The notes under the pieces: model-generated
Databases searched by the model: none
The model's input: only the letters and a program-made list of their open reading frames with translations
Told to the model about the DNA's origin: nothing
Translations under genes and position numbers: made by a program
Shown: positions 7,685-15,425 of the stretch, one piece after another
How the letters are laid out: each line of letters begins with the position of its first letter
Position numbering within the stretch: the first letter of the stretch is position 1
Source of the DNA: Bacillota bacterium
Lineage (GTDB): Bacteria > Bacillota > Clostridia > Lachnospirales > Lachnospiraceae
Reading direction: 5' to 3'
Assembly: GCA_023423335.1 (NCBI GenBank)
Contig: JAFAFU010000047.1
Coordinates: 1-27,975 of the forward strand
Length of the DNA: 27,975 nucleotides

Positions 7685-8506
7685 TCATTTGTCGGATGTT
7701 CTTTCTTTATCGTCTTCCTCACGGAATATCACCTTAAGCAATCTGGTCTTCGTAAACCGGCCGGTGCTTTCAATCGTCTTCTTGCTGAGGTGATTATAAT
7801 ACCAGCAGCCCGCAATCGGTATTAAACCGTTTTCCCGGCAGATATCCGCCATATGAAGCTGGATGCTCCTGCCGATTCCCTTCCTGCGGTGCTTTTCCAG
7901 TGTAATCATGCCGCAAGGTCCATAACCGGTCAGGAGAACATTCGGTACGATAATCCCATAACCCAGAATCTCATTTCCTTCTTTCATTCTGTACAGTTGA
8001 TACTCGCCGGTCTCCAGCTGTGCTTTACTGATTGGTTCAAAGAAACTTCCGGTATTCATCAACACCTCCTCCAGCTCCTCCGGCTCCACTCTGGACAATA
8101 GGCTTCTCGGATATTCGGCCGGCTTAACCTCGATCTTCTCGCTCCCATCAAAGAAATATGCCTGCTTCTCTATTCGAAGGAAATTATCCATACACAGGGA
8201 AAGAAATAACTCGTCTCCGGTGGTTACATAAGCCGACCTGATATCATAGTCCTTTAATATCCTTTCAAAAATCGTCTGCGCCAGGTTAAGATACTGCCAT
8301 TTCAGATAGAATTGGGTCAAAAGCAGCTCTGCTGCAAAGACAGCAAAATATCCTATACAATTATCTCCTGCTGTTATCTTATAAAACTCTGCCGACCTGA
8401 CATGGTACTCCCAGTAATCGTCCGCCACACAGGTCAGAGTCCCCAGATACTCCTTCATCAATGGCTTTATCTCAACTATGGATGATTTTTCTATTATATA
8501 ATTCAT
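7685..8506 (-). CDS. GNAT-family acetyltransferase, third gene of the rsgA operon
   Basis: 273 residues. The GNAT core is C-terminal: 'GYGIIVPNVLLTGYGPCGMITLEKHRRKGIGRSIQLHMADICRENGL' with the acetyl-CoA motif RRKGIG, then 'PIAGCWYYNHLSKKTIESTGR', the Asn-x-x-S/A-x-x-x-x-x-x-G pattern near the end of the fold. The first half is divergent. The start codon overlaps the stop of the preceding GNAT gene (ATGA), with AGGAG 7 bases upstream, so the genes are translationally coupled. Substrate unknown. It is the last gene of the rsgA-GNAT-GNAT operon. Confidence 0.8.
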   Translation of the reverse strand: MNYIIEKSSIVEIKPLMKEYLGTLTCVADDYWEYHVRSAEFYKITAGDNCIGYFAVFAAELLLTQFYLKWQYLNLAQTIFERILKDYDIRSAYVTTGDELFLSLCMDNFLRIEKQAYFFDGSEKIEVKPAEYPRSLLSRVEPEELEEVLMNTGSFFEPISKAQLETGEYQLYRMKEGNEILGYGIIVPNVLLTGYGPCGMITLEKHRRKGIGRSIQLHMADICRENGLIPIAGCWYYNHLSKKTIESTGRFTKTRLLKVIFREEDDKERTSDK

Positions 8507-9489
8507 ACCGTTTCTCCTTTCATAATTGCCTTATCGTCGATCCTTCTTACCACACCGTTTGTATATTCTGTAAAATACTTTGGCCAAAAGCCCCTGGCTG
8601 TTGGGTTAAAGCTTTCGTAATCTACACCTAACAAAGTAAAACCCTCGTTTTTAAGTACAGCAATGAGAAATGCCAGCAGGTTGTGGTAGATTCCCGTTCC
8701 CCGGTACTCCGGATGGCAATAGGCACCGCAGATATTTCTGATTCCCTCTGTTTCACTGACAAAGGTTTCACCTGAATTGCCCAGCTTAATATAAGCAATA
8801 TAGCGGCCTTCCGCTTTCGCTGCAAAATACCTGATATCCTCCGCGGCATGTCTGTACAGTTCCTCTTCATTTATTCTGGGGAACTTCATGAAGATCGGGC
8901 TGCTTCCAAGATGATCAAGTAATGCATTGTGCCCGTCAAGAAGCGCAGCCCATTCCTCCCTTCTTAGCTCCAGATATTCCACATTGCCTCTACCCCGTAA
9001 TAGCACATCTTTCCCTGAAAGCTCTTTGAGAGGGCGGATTGCATCGATACACCGCATTCCGAAGCCATTATAGAAAAAACTTTTCAAAGCCGCCGCATCA
9101 TGAGAATAAAGGGATATCCCATGGCTTAAGATCCCCTGCTCTACCCATTTAATCGCTGCCATCTGATACATTCCGGAATAAATCCTCTCCCTATCTGTCT
9201 GTGGGATATCCGGCCTAACCCCATGGGCATGAAGCGGAACGAAGGTGCCTTTAATCCCGGTAGTTCCAAAGACATCTTCTCTCGGAGGCCATGCGCATAG
9301 AAAGCCAAGCATACTGCCATCCTCCTCCACTGCTGTTACCCCCAATCCGGTCTTTGCAAAGAAAGCGAGATCCGGCAGCTCTTCCACCTTGGGAAGTGCC
9401 GGATTATAGCTTCTCTCCGCTTCATAGTTTAGCCTGGCGATTGTCCTGGCTTCCGACCCATGCTCATAACCAAAATCCATAATTCTCAT
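8503..9489 (-). CDS. GNAT-family acetyltransferase, second gene of the rsgA operon
   Basis: 328 residues, longer than a single GNAT domain (about 150), so probably a tandem or extended type. The C-terminal domain has 'GAYCHPEYRGTGIYHNLLAFLIAVLKNEGF' with the acetyl-CoA motif RGTGIY, followed by 'LGVDYESFNPTARGFWPKYF'. The first 160 residues look like a second, degenerate GNAT half ('LGFLCAWPP', 'YQMAAIKWVEQG'). The start overlaps the rsgA stop by four bases (ATGA), with an AGGGGG site 8 bases upstream; an in-frame ATG three codons later is a weaker option. Substrate unknown. Confidence 0.8.
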   Translation of the reverse strand: MRIMDFGYEHGSEARTIARLNYEAERSYNPALPKVEELPDLAFFAKTGLGVTAVEEDGSMLGFLCAWPPREDVFGTTGIKGTFVPLHAHGVRPDIPQTDRERIYSGMYQMAAIKWVEQGILSHGISLYSHDAAALKSFFYNGFGMRCIDAIRPLKELSGKDVLLRGRGNVEYLELRREEWAALLDGHNALLDHLGSSPIFMKFPRINEEELYRHAAEDIRYFAAKAEGRYIAYIKLGNSGETFVSETEGIRNICGAYCHPEYRGTGIYHNLLAFLIAVLKNEGFTLLGVDYESFNPTARGFWPKYFTEYTNGVVRRIDDKAIMKGETV

Positions 9490-10604
9490 GTTCTTTTCCC
9501 CCTGTGTTTATTTCTCTGTTTTGCCGCCTTATTTACCTGTTTGAAGAACTCGTTCTTCTCCCGAAGATATGCAGCCTTATCCTCCGTAAACTTGGCTTCC
9601 CCTTTAATCCGCAGATAATTCGTCCATCTGGACCTTTCCAGGATGCCATCTCCCAAAGCAGCCCGTATCGCACAGCCCGGCTCATTGGTATGGGAACAGT
9701 CCGAGAATCTACAGAGATCAAACAGCTCCTCAATATCAGAGAAGGTCTCTCCAAGTCCATCCCCCACATCCCACATTCCCAGCTCTCTCATTCCCGGGGT
9801 ATCGATAATTAAAGCTCCGTTCTTAAGCTTAATCAGCTGGCGGTGTGTCGTCGTATGCCGCCCTTTACTGTCATCCTCCCGGATGGAATTCACCTTCATG
9901 AGTTCTTCTCCGGCTAATGCATTCACCAGAGTGGATTTACCAACACCGGAGGAACCAAGGAATACCACGGTTTTTCCCGGTTTCATAAGCTGCGGCAAAC
10001 GGTCCAGACCTATCCTGCTGACCGAACTGATTACAATAACTTCTACTCCGATTGCCTGCTCTCTGACAGCCTCCAACTGATCGCTGTAATCCTCTGCCAA
10101 ATCCGCCTTTGTCAGCAGGATTACCGGAACTCCGCCGCTTTCCCAGGCTGCCGTTACATAGCGCAGAATTCGATTGACATTAAAATCATAGTTTAGGGAA
10201 GCAAGGATGAAGACATAATCAAAATTCGCTGCTACGACCTGCTCCAGTATTGTTTTCACATAGCCCTGTCCATGCCCGGAATAATCCGGTCTGGAAAACT
10301 TGGACTTTCTGCTGCATATCTTCAGTATCTGGGAATCCCCCTGAGGATTGTATCTTAATAGAACAAAATCACCGACGGCGGGTAAGTCCTCGGAGGATAC
10401 CGCTTTATTTAATACGGAACCCTTCATTCTTGCTTTTCCTTCTCCATACTCGGATATTACTTGATAAAGCTCCCGATGAACCGCGGTTACCCTGGCATAT
10501 ACCGGCCTCTCCTTACCTGGCAGCGGCTGCTCTCCATTTTCTGCATACCGCTCTTCCTTCAATTCATAATATTTTGTAAATCCATATTCCTTTAAATCTA
10601 TCAT
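9486..10604 (-). CDS. rsgA: Ribosome small-subunit-dependent GTPase A (RsgA/YjeQ family)
   Basis: 372 residues. RsgA is a circularly permuted GTPase that helps the last steps of 30S subunit maturation. All parts are visible in the permuted order: an N-terminal OB-fold (about 34-100), G4 TKAD (165-168), G1 GSSGVGKST (217-225), G3 DTPG (268-271), then a zinc knuckle with Cys298, Cys303, His305 and Cys311 (CRFSDCSHTNEPGC). The C-terminus is highly basic. It is longer than Bacillus YloQ, with about 30 extra N-terminal residues, and lies with two acetyltransferases and not beside prkC/prpC, so it may be a second, accessory RsgA. GGAGG lies 7 bases before the ATG. A long attenuator-like leader precedes it. 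Confidence 0.92.
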   Translation of the reverse strand: MIDLKEYGFTKYYELKEERYAENGEQPLPGKERPVYARVTAVHRELYQVISEYGEGKARMKGSVLNKAVSSEDLPAVGDFVLLRYNPQGDSQILKICSRKSKFSRPDYSGHGQGYVKTILEQVVAANFDYVFILASLNYDFNVNRILRYVTAAWESGGVPVILLTKADLAEDYSDQLEAVREQAIGVEVIVISSVSRIGLDRLPQLMKPGKTVVFLGSSGVGKSTLVNALAGEELMKVNSIREDDSKGRHTTTHRQLIKLKNGALIIDTPGMRELGMWDVGDGLGETFSDIEELFDLCRFSDCSHTNEPGCAIRAALGDGILERSRWTNYLRIKGEAKFTEDKAAYLREKNEFFKQVNKAAKQRNKHRGKRT

Positions 10605-10683
10605 CGTTTTCCTCCAATATCTGATTTATTATCCAATTTCTATCGTAACCTCCGTTATCCCTGCTTCCATATAATTTCCGCAT
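10564..10683 (-). CDS. Possible upstream ORF overlapping the rsgA start
   Basis: 39 codons plus stop, from ATG at 10683 (GGGAG 8 bases upstream) to TGA at 10564, beginning MRKLYGSRDNGGYD. It runs through the rsgA ribosome binding site and start codon in a different frame and ends 40 bases inside rsgA. If translated it would make rsgA translation depend on it. The peptide resembles nothing I know, and a chance ORF of this size is quite possible. Confidence 0.2.
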   Translation of the reverse strand: MRKLYGSRDNGGYDRNWIINQILEENDDRFKGIWIYKIL

Positions 10684-10798
10684 ATATATCTCTCCCTTCC
10701 TATTGAAATTACTTTGATTTCATATTCTGTTTGTTACTGCCGTTCTTTTTTGTTAACAGATTCAGATTATACTTGCGGTGATTCCGTATTTCGGGCAT

Positions 10799-10843
10799 AA
10801 AAATACCGCTATAAGCAGCCTTGATGATCAGGCTGGAAGCGGT
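10799..10843 (-). terminator. Second terminator in the rsgA leader
   Basis: On the minus strand ACCGCT (complement of 10838-10843) pairs with AGCGGT (10805-10810), and inside it CAGCCT (10830-10835) pairs with AGGCTG (10816-10821). ATTTTTATG follows (10804 downwards). It directly abuts the U tract of the first terminator. Confidence 0.6.
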
Positions 10844-10845
10844 GC

Positions 10846-10870
10846 AAAAAAAGCACACCCTGCGGTATGC
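10846..10870 (-). terminator. First intrinsic terminator in the rsgA leader
   Basis: On the minus strand GCATACC, a 4-base loop, then GGTGTGC followed by seven T (complement of 10846-10852). It lies about 100 bases downstream of the leader peptide stop and 240 bases before rsgA, so it must be read through for rsgA to be made. This is the layout of transcription attenuation. Confidence 0.8.
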
Positions 10871-10968
10871 TGCCATATAAGCCATAGATTCACAAAAGGA
10901 TACTGATTACGGCATCACTAAGAAGAGGCTCTTCACCCCGGATATCTCAGTAAGCCCGATATGCTGTT

Positions 10969-11001
10969 TTAGTCAAAAACCACCTTTAATACTACCGACA
11001 T
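10969..11001 (-). CDS. Leader peptide of the rsgA operon (MSVVLKVVFD)
   Basis: Ten codons plus TAA: ATG TCG GTA GTA TTA AAG GTG GTT TTT GAC TAA on the minus strand. A strong site AAAGGAG lies 8-9 bases before the ATG, itself preceded by a small hairpin (CATCC-GGATG, about 11016-11031). It sits between a good promoter and two terminators, as leader peptides of antibiotic- or metabolite-responsive attenuators do. The peptide matches no leader sequence I can recall. It is not rich in one amino acid apart from five Val/Leu codons, so ribosome stalling by a drug or nascent chain is more likely than amino-acid starvation sensing. Confidence 0.55.
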   Translation of the reverse strand: MSVVLKVVFD

Positions 11002-11083
11002 GAAAACAACTCCTTTCTCATCCTTTTGCGGATGTCTTATTCACGTGTATAGCTCCACGAATAAGATTTCTTATTACGCAAAT

Positions 11084-11112
11084 ATTATAATGTATATTTT
11101 ACCAATTTACAA
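11084..11112 (-). promoter_or_regulatory. Promoter of the rsgA operon leader
   Basis: On the minus strand TTGTAA (complement of 11107-11112), 17-base spacer, TATAAT (11084-11089). The start would be near 11077, giving a leader of about 470 bases before rsgA. The 5' end can form AATAAG-CTTATT or an alternative stem with CACGTGAATAAG. Confidence 0.65.
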
Positions 11113-11136
11113 GAGGGATTTACATAGTTCTTTTGC

Positions 11137-11165
11137 TTGACTTTTCGTCCACATGATATCATACT
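11137..11165 (+). promoter_or_regulatory. Promoter of the YitT-family gene
   Basis: TTGACT (11137-11142), 17-base spacer, CATACT (11160-11165). It is divergent from the rsgA promoter, the two -35 boxes being about 25 bases apart, so they could share a regulator. Confidence 0.55.
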
Positions 11166-11221
11166 TTTTTCGGATGGATTGATTTATTTCTATCACCCCA
11201 ACAATTAAGAGGAGGGTCCGT

Positions 11222-12088
11222 ATGGACAAGAAGAACACCATAAAACAAAGCATTAAAGAATATCTGTTTATTACGGCCGGGGTATTACTGGTCGTCGTCG
11301 GCGTTTATTTCTTTAAATTTCCGAATAATTTCACCATCGGAGGGGTAACCGGTATCGCAATCATCCTGAGCAGATTGTTCGGAGATATGGTCAGTTCCGG
11401 AACTCTGGTATTGATTATCAACATGCTTCTGCTGGTCATTGGTTACATCTTCCTGGGGCGCAGCTTCGGCAACCGTACTGCTTACGGAAGCCTCCTGATG
11501 TCCGTCAGCCTCAGACTTCTGGAAAGCCTGGTTCCGATGAAGGGGCCCATAACCGGGGAACCTGTTCTGGAGCTGGCCTTTGCCGTTATGCTTCCTTCCG
11601 TCGGCGCCGCTATTTTGTTTAATATCGGCTCCTCCACCGGAGGAACGGATGTAATTGCCATGATGCTGAAGAAGTATACCAGCATCGATATCGGCCGCTC
11701 CCTTCTGATCACAGATTTCTTTCTGACGGCAGCAGCCTTCCTCGTATTCGATGTTCAGACCGGTTTATTATCCATCCTGGGTTTATTCCTGAAAACCACC
11801 CTGGTTGATACCGTAATTGAGAACATGAACCTGAATAAATATTTCACGATCATTTGTAAAGATCCTGAACCGATCTGTGATTTTATCCTGAATAAGATCC
11901 ATCGCAGTGCTACGGTATCCGATGCGAGAGGAGCCTTCACTCACAGCGACAAGAAAATTATATTAGCAGTCATGAACCGTACTCAGGCCGTAAGCTTAAG
12001 AAAATTCATCCGGCAGACGGAGCCGGAGGCCTTTATACTGATAACGAATACCAGTGAAATCATCGGCAAAGGTTTCCGGGGCTTCTGA
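11222..12088 (+). CDS. YitT-family membrane protein with C-terminal DUF2179 domain
   Basis: 288 residues. Five or six membrane segments fill residues 14-200, with the YitT hallmarks 'FKFPNNFTIGGVTGIAIILSRLF' near the N-terminus and 'FNIGSSTGGTDVIAMMLKKY' in the middle. Residues 208-288 form the soluble DUF2179 domain ('YFTIICKDPEPICDFILNKIHRSATV...GAF'), ending with the usual 'TNTSEIIGKGF'. Length is typical of the family. YitT proteins are abundant in Firmicutes and presumed transporters; the substrate is not established. AGGAGG lies 7 bases before the ATG. Confidence 0.9.
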   Translation: MDKKNTIKQSIKEYLFITAGVLLVVVGVYFFKFPNNFTIGGVTGIAIILSRLFGDMVSSGTLVLIINMLLLVIGYIFLGRSFGNRTAYGSLLMSVSLRLLESLVPMKGPITGEPVLELAFAVMLPSVGAAILFNIGSSTGGTDVIAMMLKKYTSIDIGRSLLITDFFLTAAAFLVFDVQTGLLSILGLFLKTTLVDTVIENMNLNKYFTIICKDPEPICDFILNKIHRSATVSDARGAFTHSDKKIILAVMNRTQAVSLRKFIRQTEPEAFILITNTSEIIGKGFRGF

Positions 12089-12196
12089 TTGCAACCTCCT
12101 AAAATAATATCTCCTGGACATTGTCCAAGGGAAACTTCATATATTTTCACCTGCGGCGCATATAATGGTATGAATAGAATACCCGGAGGTATTTTT

Positions 12197-13009
12197 GTGG
12201 AGGATTTATACAATATTGATACTGCCTTGACGGAACAACGCTTCTGGCTTCAGATCATGGGAGATCACGCAAGATTTATATTCTTCTCCCTGGCTCCGAA
12301 TGAAGTTGATTATTTACAGAGATCCCAGGATTTTATGATCAGCTATGACCAACTGTTGGAACAGTCGCAAAAACAGCTGACCGAACAGGAGCTGGATGTG
12401 TTGAATCGCCAGGCCTATCAGCTTACATACCAGTTCAGGGAATTTAAACTGATACTCCTGGCATTGACCTTAAGCTCGGATATTAAGATACATCTGCCCT
12501 CCTCCTTCTTCAATGATATGCTGAATGAATTGGAGGAATATATGATAATACTGAATTCTCTGATGAATAAGCAAAAGTTACAATTTCATCCAATTCATTA
12601 CCATCTTCTTTGGCTGATGGATGCTATAGGCCATGCAGCATCTGTTGCGGCAAATTTAGATTTGATTGAAAGAGACCTGATTGACAAAGCACATTATTTT
12701 GAATTACATTTTACTGATTTAAATCTGAAGGCTATCATGATGAACGGATATCTCCGGACACAGATTCCCAGCTTCCCTTCCTTAAACAGACTGAATGAGC
12801 AGGCCGAGACGCTCATCGTACAATTTAAGGAATTCCTGGATAATCTCAGGGATCAGCGGCTGGACGGCCGTGTACTGGGCACTCTGTTTCCCCTGATGGC
12901 GGATCATATGTCCAGGGAAGAATGCTACTACCTCTGGAAGCTGTCCCAGACGGCCGGACTGTTAAAGCGGCCGGATTGCGATCCGACAAGACAGCGGCTG
13001 GAGACTTAA
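12197..13009 (+). CDS. DUF2935-family protein (ferritin-like helical bundle)
   Basis: 270 residues from the GTG at 12197, which has GGAGG 7 bases upstream; an in-frame ATG at 12089 would add 36 residues that overlap a TATAAT box (12161-12166) and look non-coding. The protein begins with 'FWLQIMGDHARFIFFSL', the signature of DUF2935, and repeats a helical pattern in its second half ('PIHYHLLWLMDAIGHAASVAANLD', 'PLMADHMSREECYYLWKL'). Family members are two four-helix bundles with His and Glu residues that bind metal. Role unknown; often found in spore-forming Firmicutes. Confidence 0.85.
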   Translation: MEDLYNIDTALTEQRFWLQIMGDHARFIFFSLAPNEVDYLQRSQDFMISYDQLLEQSQKQLTEQELDVLNRQAYQLTYQFREFKLILLALTLSSDIKIHLPSSFFNDMLNELEEYMIILNSLMNKQKLQFHPIHYHLLWLMDAIGHAASVAANLDLIERDLIDKAHYFELHFTDLNLKAIMMNGYLRTQIPSFPSLNRLNEQAETLIVQFKEFLDNLRDQRLDGRVLGTLFPLMADHMSREECYYLWKLSQTAGLLKRPDCDPTRQRLET

Positions 13010-13073
13010 ATCTCTTCAAATCCTCCCTGATGTCAATAAATCGCTGCCGATTCAAGCTTCGGAGATTATTAAG

Positions 13074-13096
13074 GATATCCGGTTATACCGAATATC
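13074..13096. terminator. Hairpin between convergent genes
   Basis: GATATCCGGT (13074-13083) and ACCGAATATC (13087-13096) pair over nine of ten positions with a 3-base loop. It lies between the stops at 13009 (plus) and 13154 (minus). There is no U tract on either strand, so termination is only suggested by position. Confidence 0.35.
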
Positions 13097-13153
13097 GCTG
13101 TTCCTTCCGGGTGCTTGAACCTGCAGCTATTTGTCTGCTGATTATCGTTCCTG

Positions 13154-13969
13154 CTAATTTCTTTGCCTCACTGCTTCATAAAATAATACCGTAGCCGCAC
13201 AGGAGACATTAAAGGAGGACGCAGCGGAATTCAGGTCCATAGGTATCGTAGCCATCTCATCACTTAATTCCTTCAGGCTATGGCTAAGCCCCAGGGTCTC
13301 GTTGCCAATCAGAAACAGAACCGGACCGGTCAAATCTATTTCATAAAGGCTTTTCTGTGCATGGGAGGTAGTCCCTATAATCTTCAGGTTCTTATATCGT
13401 GCCCGAAGCTCATCAATCCAGGAATTAAGGGCGGCTGCTTCTCCAAACCGCAAGACCGGCACTTTAAAGAAAGAACCCATGGAGGATGCAATTACATCCG
13501 GATCATATAGATCCACAGCATGGCCGGTTATCACCAGTCCTCCTACCCCCAGGGCATCACAGGAACGGATGATGGATCCCAGATTCCCCTTATTGGAAGG
13601 CCGGTCAAAGATTGCGAGAATCGGGTTATCACTTAAACGAAACTGCTCTGTTTCATTCTTTCTCATCCGAACAACAGCCAATAATTCCGAGGTATCCTCC
13701 TTGCCGCTTAAGCCTGCCAGCAGCTCTTCTGTCAGTTCATAATTTATCTCCGTCCCGACATTCTTAAGAATATCCCTTGCCCAATCGGAGAGCTCGTTCG
13801 GGGAGGAATAAAGAAAGGATGCAATCGTCCAGTGGTTCCTGATTGCTTCATTAATATTCCTTACCCCCTCCACAAAGAATTCATTATATTTAAATCTCTT
13901 ATTCCGATTGGATTTTAATACTTCAAACTTCTGGTATTGAGCATTATTTGTATGGATTTTCTGTACCAT
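13154..13969 (-). CDS. SpoU/TrmH-family RNA 2'-O-methyltransferase
   Basis: 271 residues from the ATG at 13969 (GGGAGG 9 bases upstream); a TTG three codons earlier has the site too close. The N-terminal 100 residues are the substrate-binding domain ('KSNRNKRFKYNEFFVEGVRNINEAI'). The SPOUT domain has motif 1 NKGNLGSIIRSCDALG, motif 2 'FLIGNETLGLS' and motif 3 'IPMDLNSAASSFNVSCAATVLFYEA', together binding S-adenosylmethionine through a knot. In motif 3 the common Gly after IPM is replaced (IPMDLN) and Ser-Leu-Asn reads Ser-Phe-Asn. Likely methylates rRNA or tRNA ribose; the exact target cannot be told. Confidence 0.9.
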   Translation of the reverse strand: MVQKIHTNNAQYQKFEVLKSNRNKRFKYNEFFVEGVRNINEAIRNHWTIASFLYSSPNELSDWARDILKNVGTEINYELTEELLAGLSGKEDTSELLAVVRMRKNETEQFRLSDNPILAIFDRPSNKGNLGSIIRSCDALGVGGLVITGHAVDLYDPDVIASSMGSFFKVPVLRFGEAAALNSWIDELRARYKNLKIIGTTSHAQKSLYEIDLTGPVLFLIGNETLGLSHSLKELSDEMATIPMDLNSAASSFNVSCAATVLFYEAVRQRN

Positions 13970-14127
13970 CGTTCCCAACCTCCCGTATATTATCTAGAAG
14001 CTATTATATTATTAACTTATTGTATTTTCAACTTTAACCTGTTTTTAGAATTATTGGTATAGATTTACAACCATAATCCTGATGCTTATGATTAGCTTAT
14101 ATCGAATATCCGCTAAGGAGGAGTATT

Positions 14128-14637
14128 ATGAGCCAGATGAATGTAAAACGCATTAACCGCCTGTTATCAACGCTGTATTTCAAGATGAGAACGATGGAGG
14201 ATGATGGCAGGGATCTTCCCGTACGCTGGAATGTAATGCACATGTATACCAGTCAGCAGCTCGCCAAGCTGATCGCCTTAAAAAGAGGCATGGATATGGA
14301 GACTGCTGCCCTGGCAGCCGCTCTCCATGATATTACTGTCATTGTAACCGGCAGGACAGAACGGCATGCGGAGCTTGCAGAGCCCTATCTTAGGGAAATC
14401 ATTCATGAATTCAATACGAACAGCAAGCCGGATTTCCCCAAGATATCCGCAGAGGAAGCTGACTTCATCATAAATGCGGTAATTCAGCACAGTGATAAGG
14501 GGAATTATACCGAGGAGCCCTTCACCGAGCTATTAAAGGATGTCGATTCCATTGACCGGTTCCTGCTTGGTATTAAGTCCGAGGGGGCTTACCTTGAGAG
14601 AAGCCTGAGAGTTCTCAAAGAACTGGGAATTGAATAA
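14128..14637 (+). CDS. HD-domain phosphohydrolase-like protein
   Basis: 169 residues. The metal-binding pattern is H38 (NVMHMY), H67-D68 (ALHDIT), H80, H121 (QHSDKG) and D138/D140 (DVDSID), matching an HD-domain fold of the YedJ/uncharacterised type. There is no second domain or membrane segment. AGGAGG lies about 6 bases before the ATG. The rubrerythrin gene follows 72 bases later in the same direction with no clear terminator between, so they may be co-transcribed. Substrate unknown. Confidence 0.82.
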   Translation: MSQMNVKRINRLLSTLYFKMRTMEDDGRDLPVRWNVMHMYTSQQLAKLIALKRGMDMETAALAAALHDITVIVTGRTERHAELAEPYLREIIHEFNTNSKPDFPKISAEEADFIINAVIQHSDKGNYTEEPFTELLKDVDSIDRFLLGIKSEGAYLERSLRVLKELGIE

Positions 14638-14709
14638 CACCCTTCTCATATTTCAGGATGCAGACTCATATGATATACCAATATCGTATTCCTAAGTTAA
14701 GGAGAAGCT

Positions 14710-15249
14710 ATGGATTTTCAGCAAAGCAGGACCTATAGCAATTTACAGAACGCATATAATGTAGAGCTAATGGCATGTGCCCGTTATTTAATATATGGTG
14801 ACAGAGCAAGGCAGGAGGGGTATATTGAGATTGGTAATATATTCGATGTTGCTTCCAGAAACGACAAAGAACATGCAAGAATCTGGCTTCGAAGGCTGAA
14901 CGGAGGAATCCTGCCTACTACAGAGCAGTTCCTTCTCTCCTCAATCCAGGAGGAAAATTATACCGGAAACGAAATGTACCGGGAATATGCCCGTATTGCC
15001 AGGGAAGAGGGCTTTGATGATATCGCTGCTCTGTTTAATGGGGTCGCAAATATCGATCTGAATCATAGCCTGGAGTTCCAAAGCCTTTATGAAGATATCC
15101 AACGGGGAGAAGTATTCTGCAAGCCGGCCCCCACCCTTTGGATTTGTCTTCAATGCGGTAACATTATGAGCGGTAATTGCGCACCGGAGATTTGTCCGGT
15201 CTGCGGCTTCCCTCAAGGATATTACTGGCTTTATAATAATGTAACTTAA
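14710..15249 (+). CDS. Rubrerythrin-like protein with rubredoxin domain
   Basis: 179 residues: a ferritin-like diiron domain (1-135) and a C-terminal rubredoxin-like Fe-Cys4 domain ('WICLQCGNIMSGNCAPEICPVCGFP', Cys146/149/162/165). Rubrerythrins reduce hydrogen peroxide in anaerobes using electrons from rubredoxin or NADH enzymes. By my alignment to the classic protein, E19, E82, H55 and H119 are kept, but D52 and D116 replace two Glu ligands and T85 replaces a third. It may therefore have an altered diiron site. AAGGAG lies 5-6 bases before the ATG. Confidence 0.85.
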   Translation: MDFQQSRTYSNLQNAYNVELMACARYLIYGDRARQEGYIEIGNIFDVASRNDKEHARIWLRRLNGGILPTTEQFLLSSIQEENYTGNEMYREYARIAREEGFDDIAALFNGVANIDLNHSLEFQSLYEDIQRGEVFCKPAPTLWICLQCGNIMSGNCAPEICPVCGFPQGYYWLYNNVT

Positions 15250-15318
15250 TCATACTATCCCTGTAATTTTTAATTGTATGTACAATAGGAACCTTCTTAT
15301 TACTTTGATTCATATGAC

Positions 15319-15360
15319 AAAGGAGCCTTGAACTTCCCGAAGGAAATTCAAGGCTCCTTT
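15319..15360. terminator. Bidirectional terminator between rubrerythrin and CAP genes
   Basis: Perfect 14-bp stem AAAGGAGCCTTGAA (15319-15332) / TTCAAGGCTCCTTT (15347-15360). It ends in TTT on either strand and lies between the convergent stops at 15249 and 15426. Confidence 0.85.
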
Positions 15361-15425
15361 GCTGTGATAGCTTTTACGGATCAGGATGTCATTAATTAAT
15401 TATGCTGCTTTTACTTTATACCTTA

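Noticed and set aside
10780..11080. T-box or known riboswitch upstream of rsgA
   Set aside because: No AGGGTGGNACCGCG T-box element, and no SAM, lysine, GEMM or ydaO core recognised; the small ORF plus terminators explains the region better.
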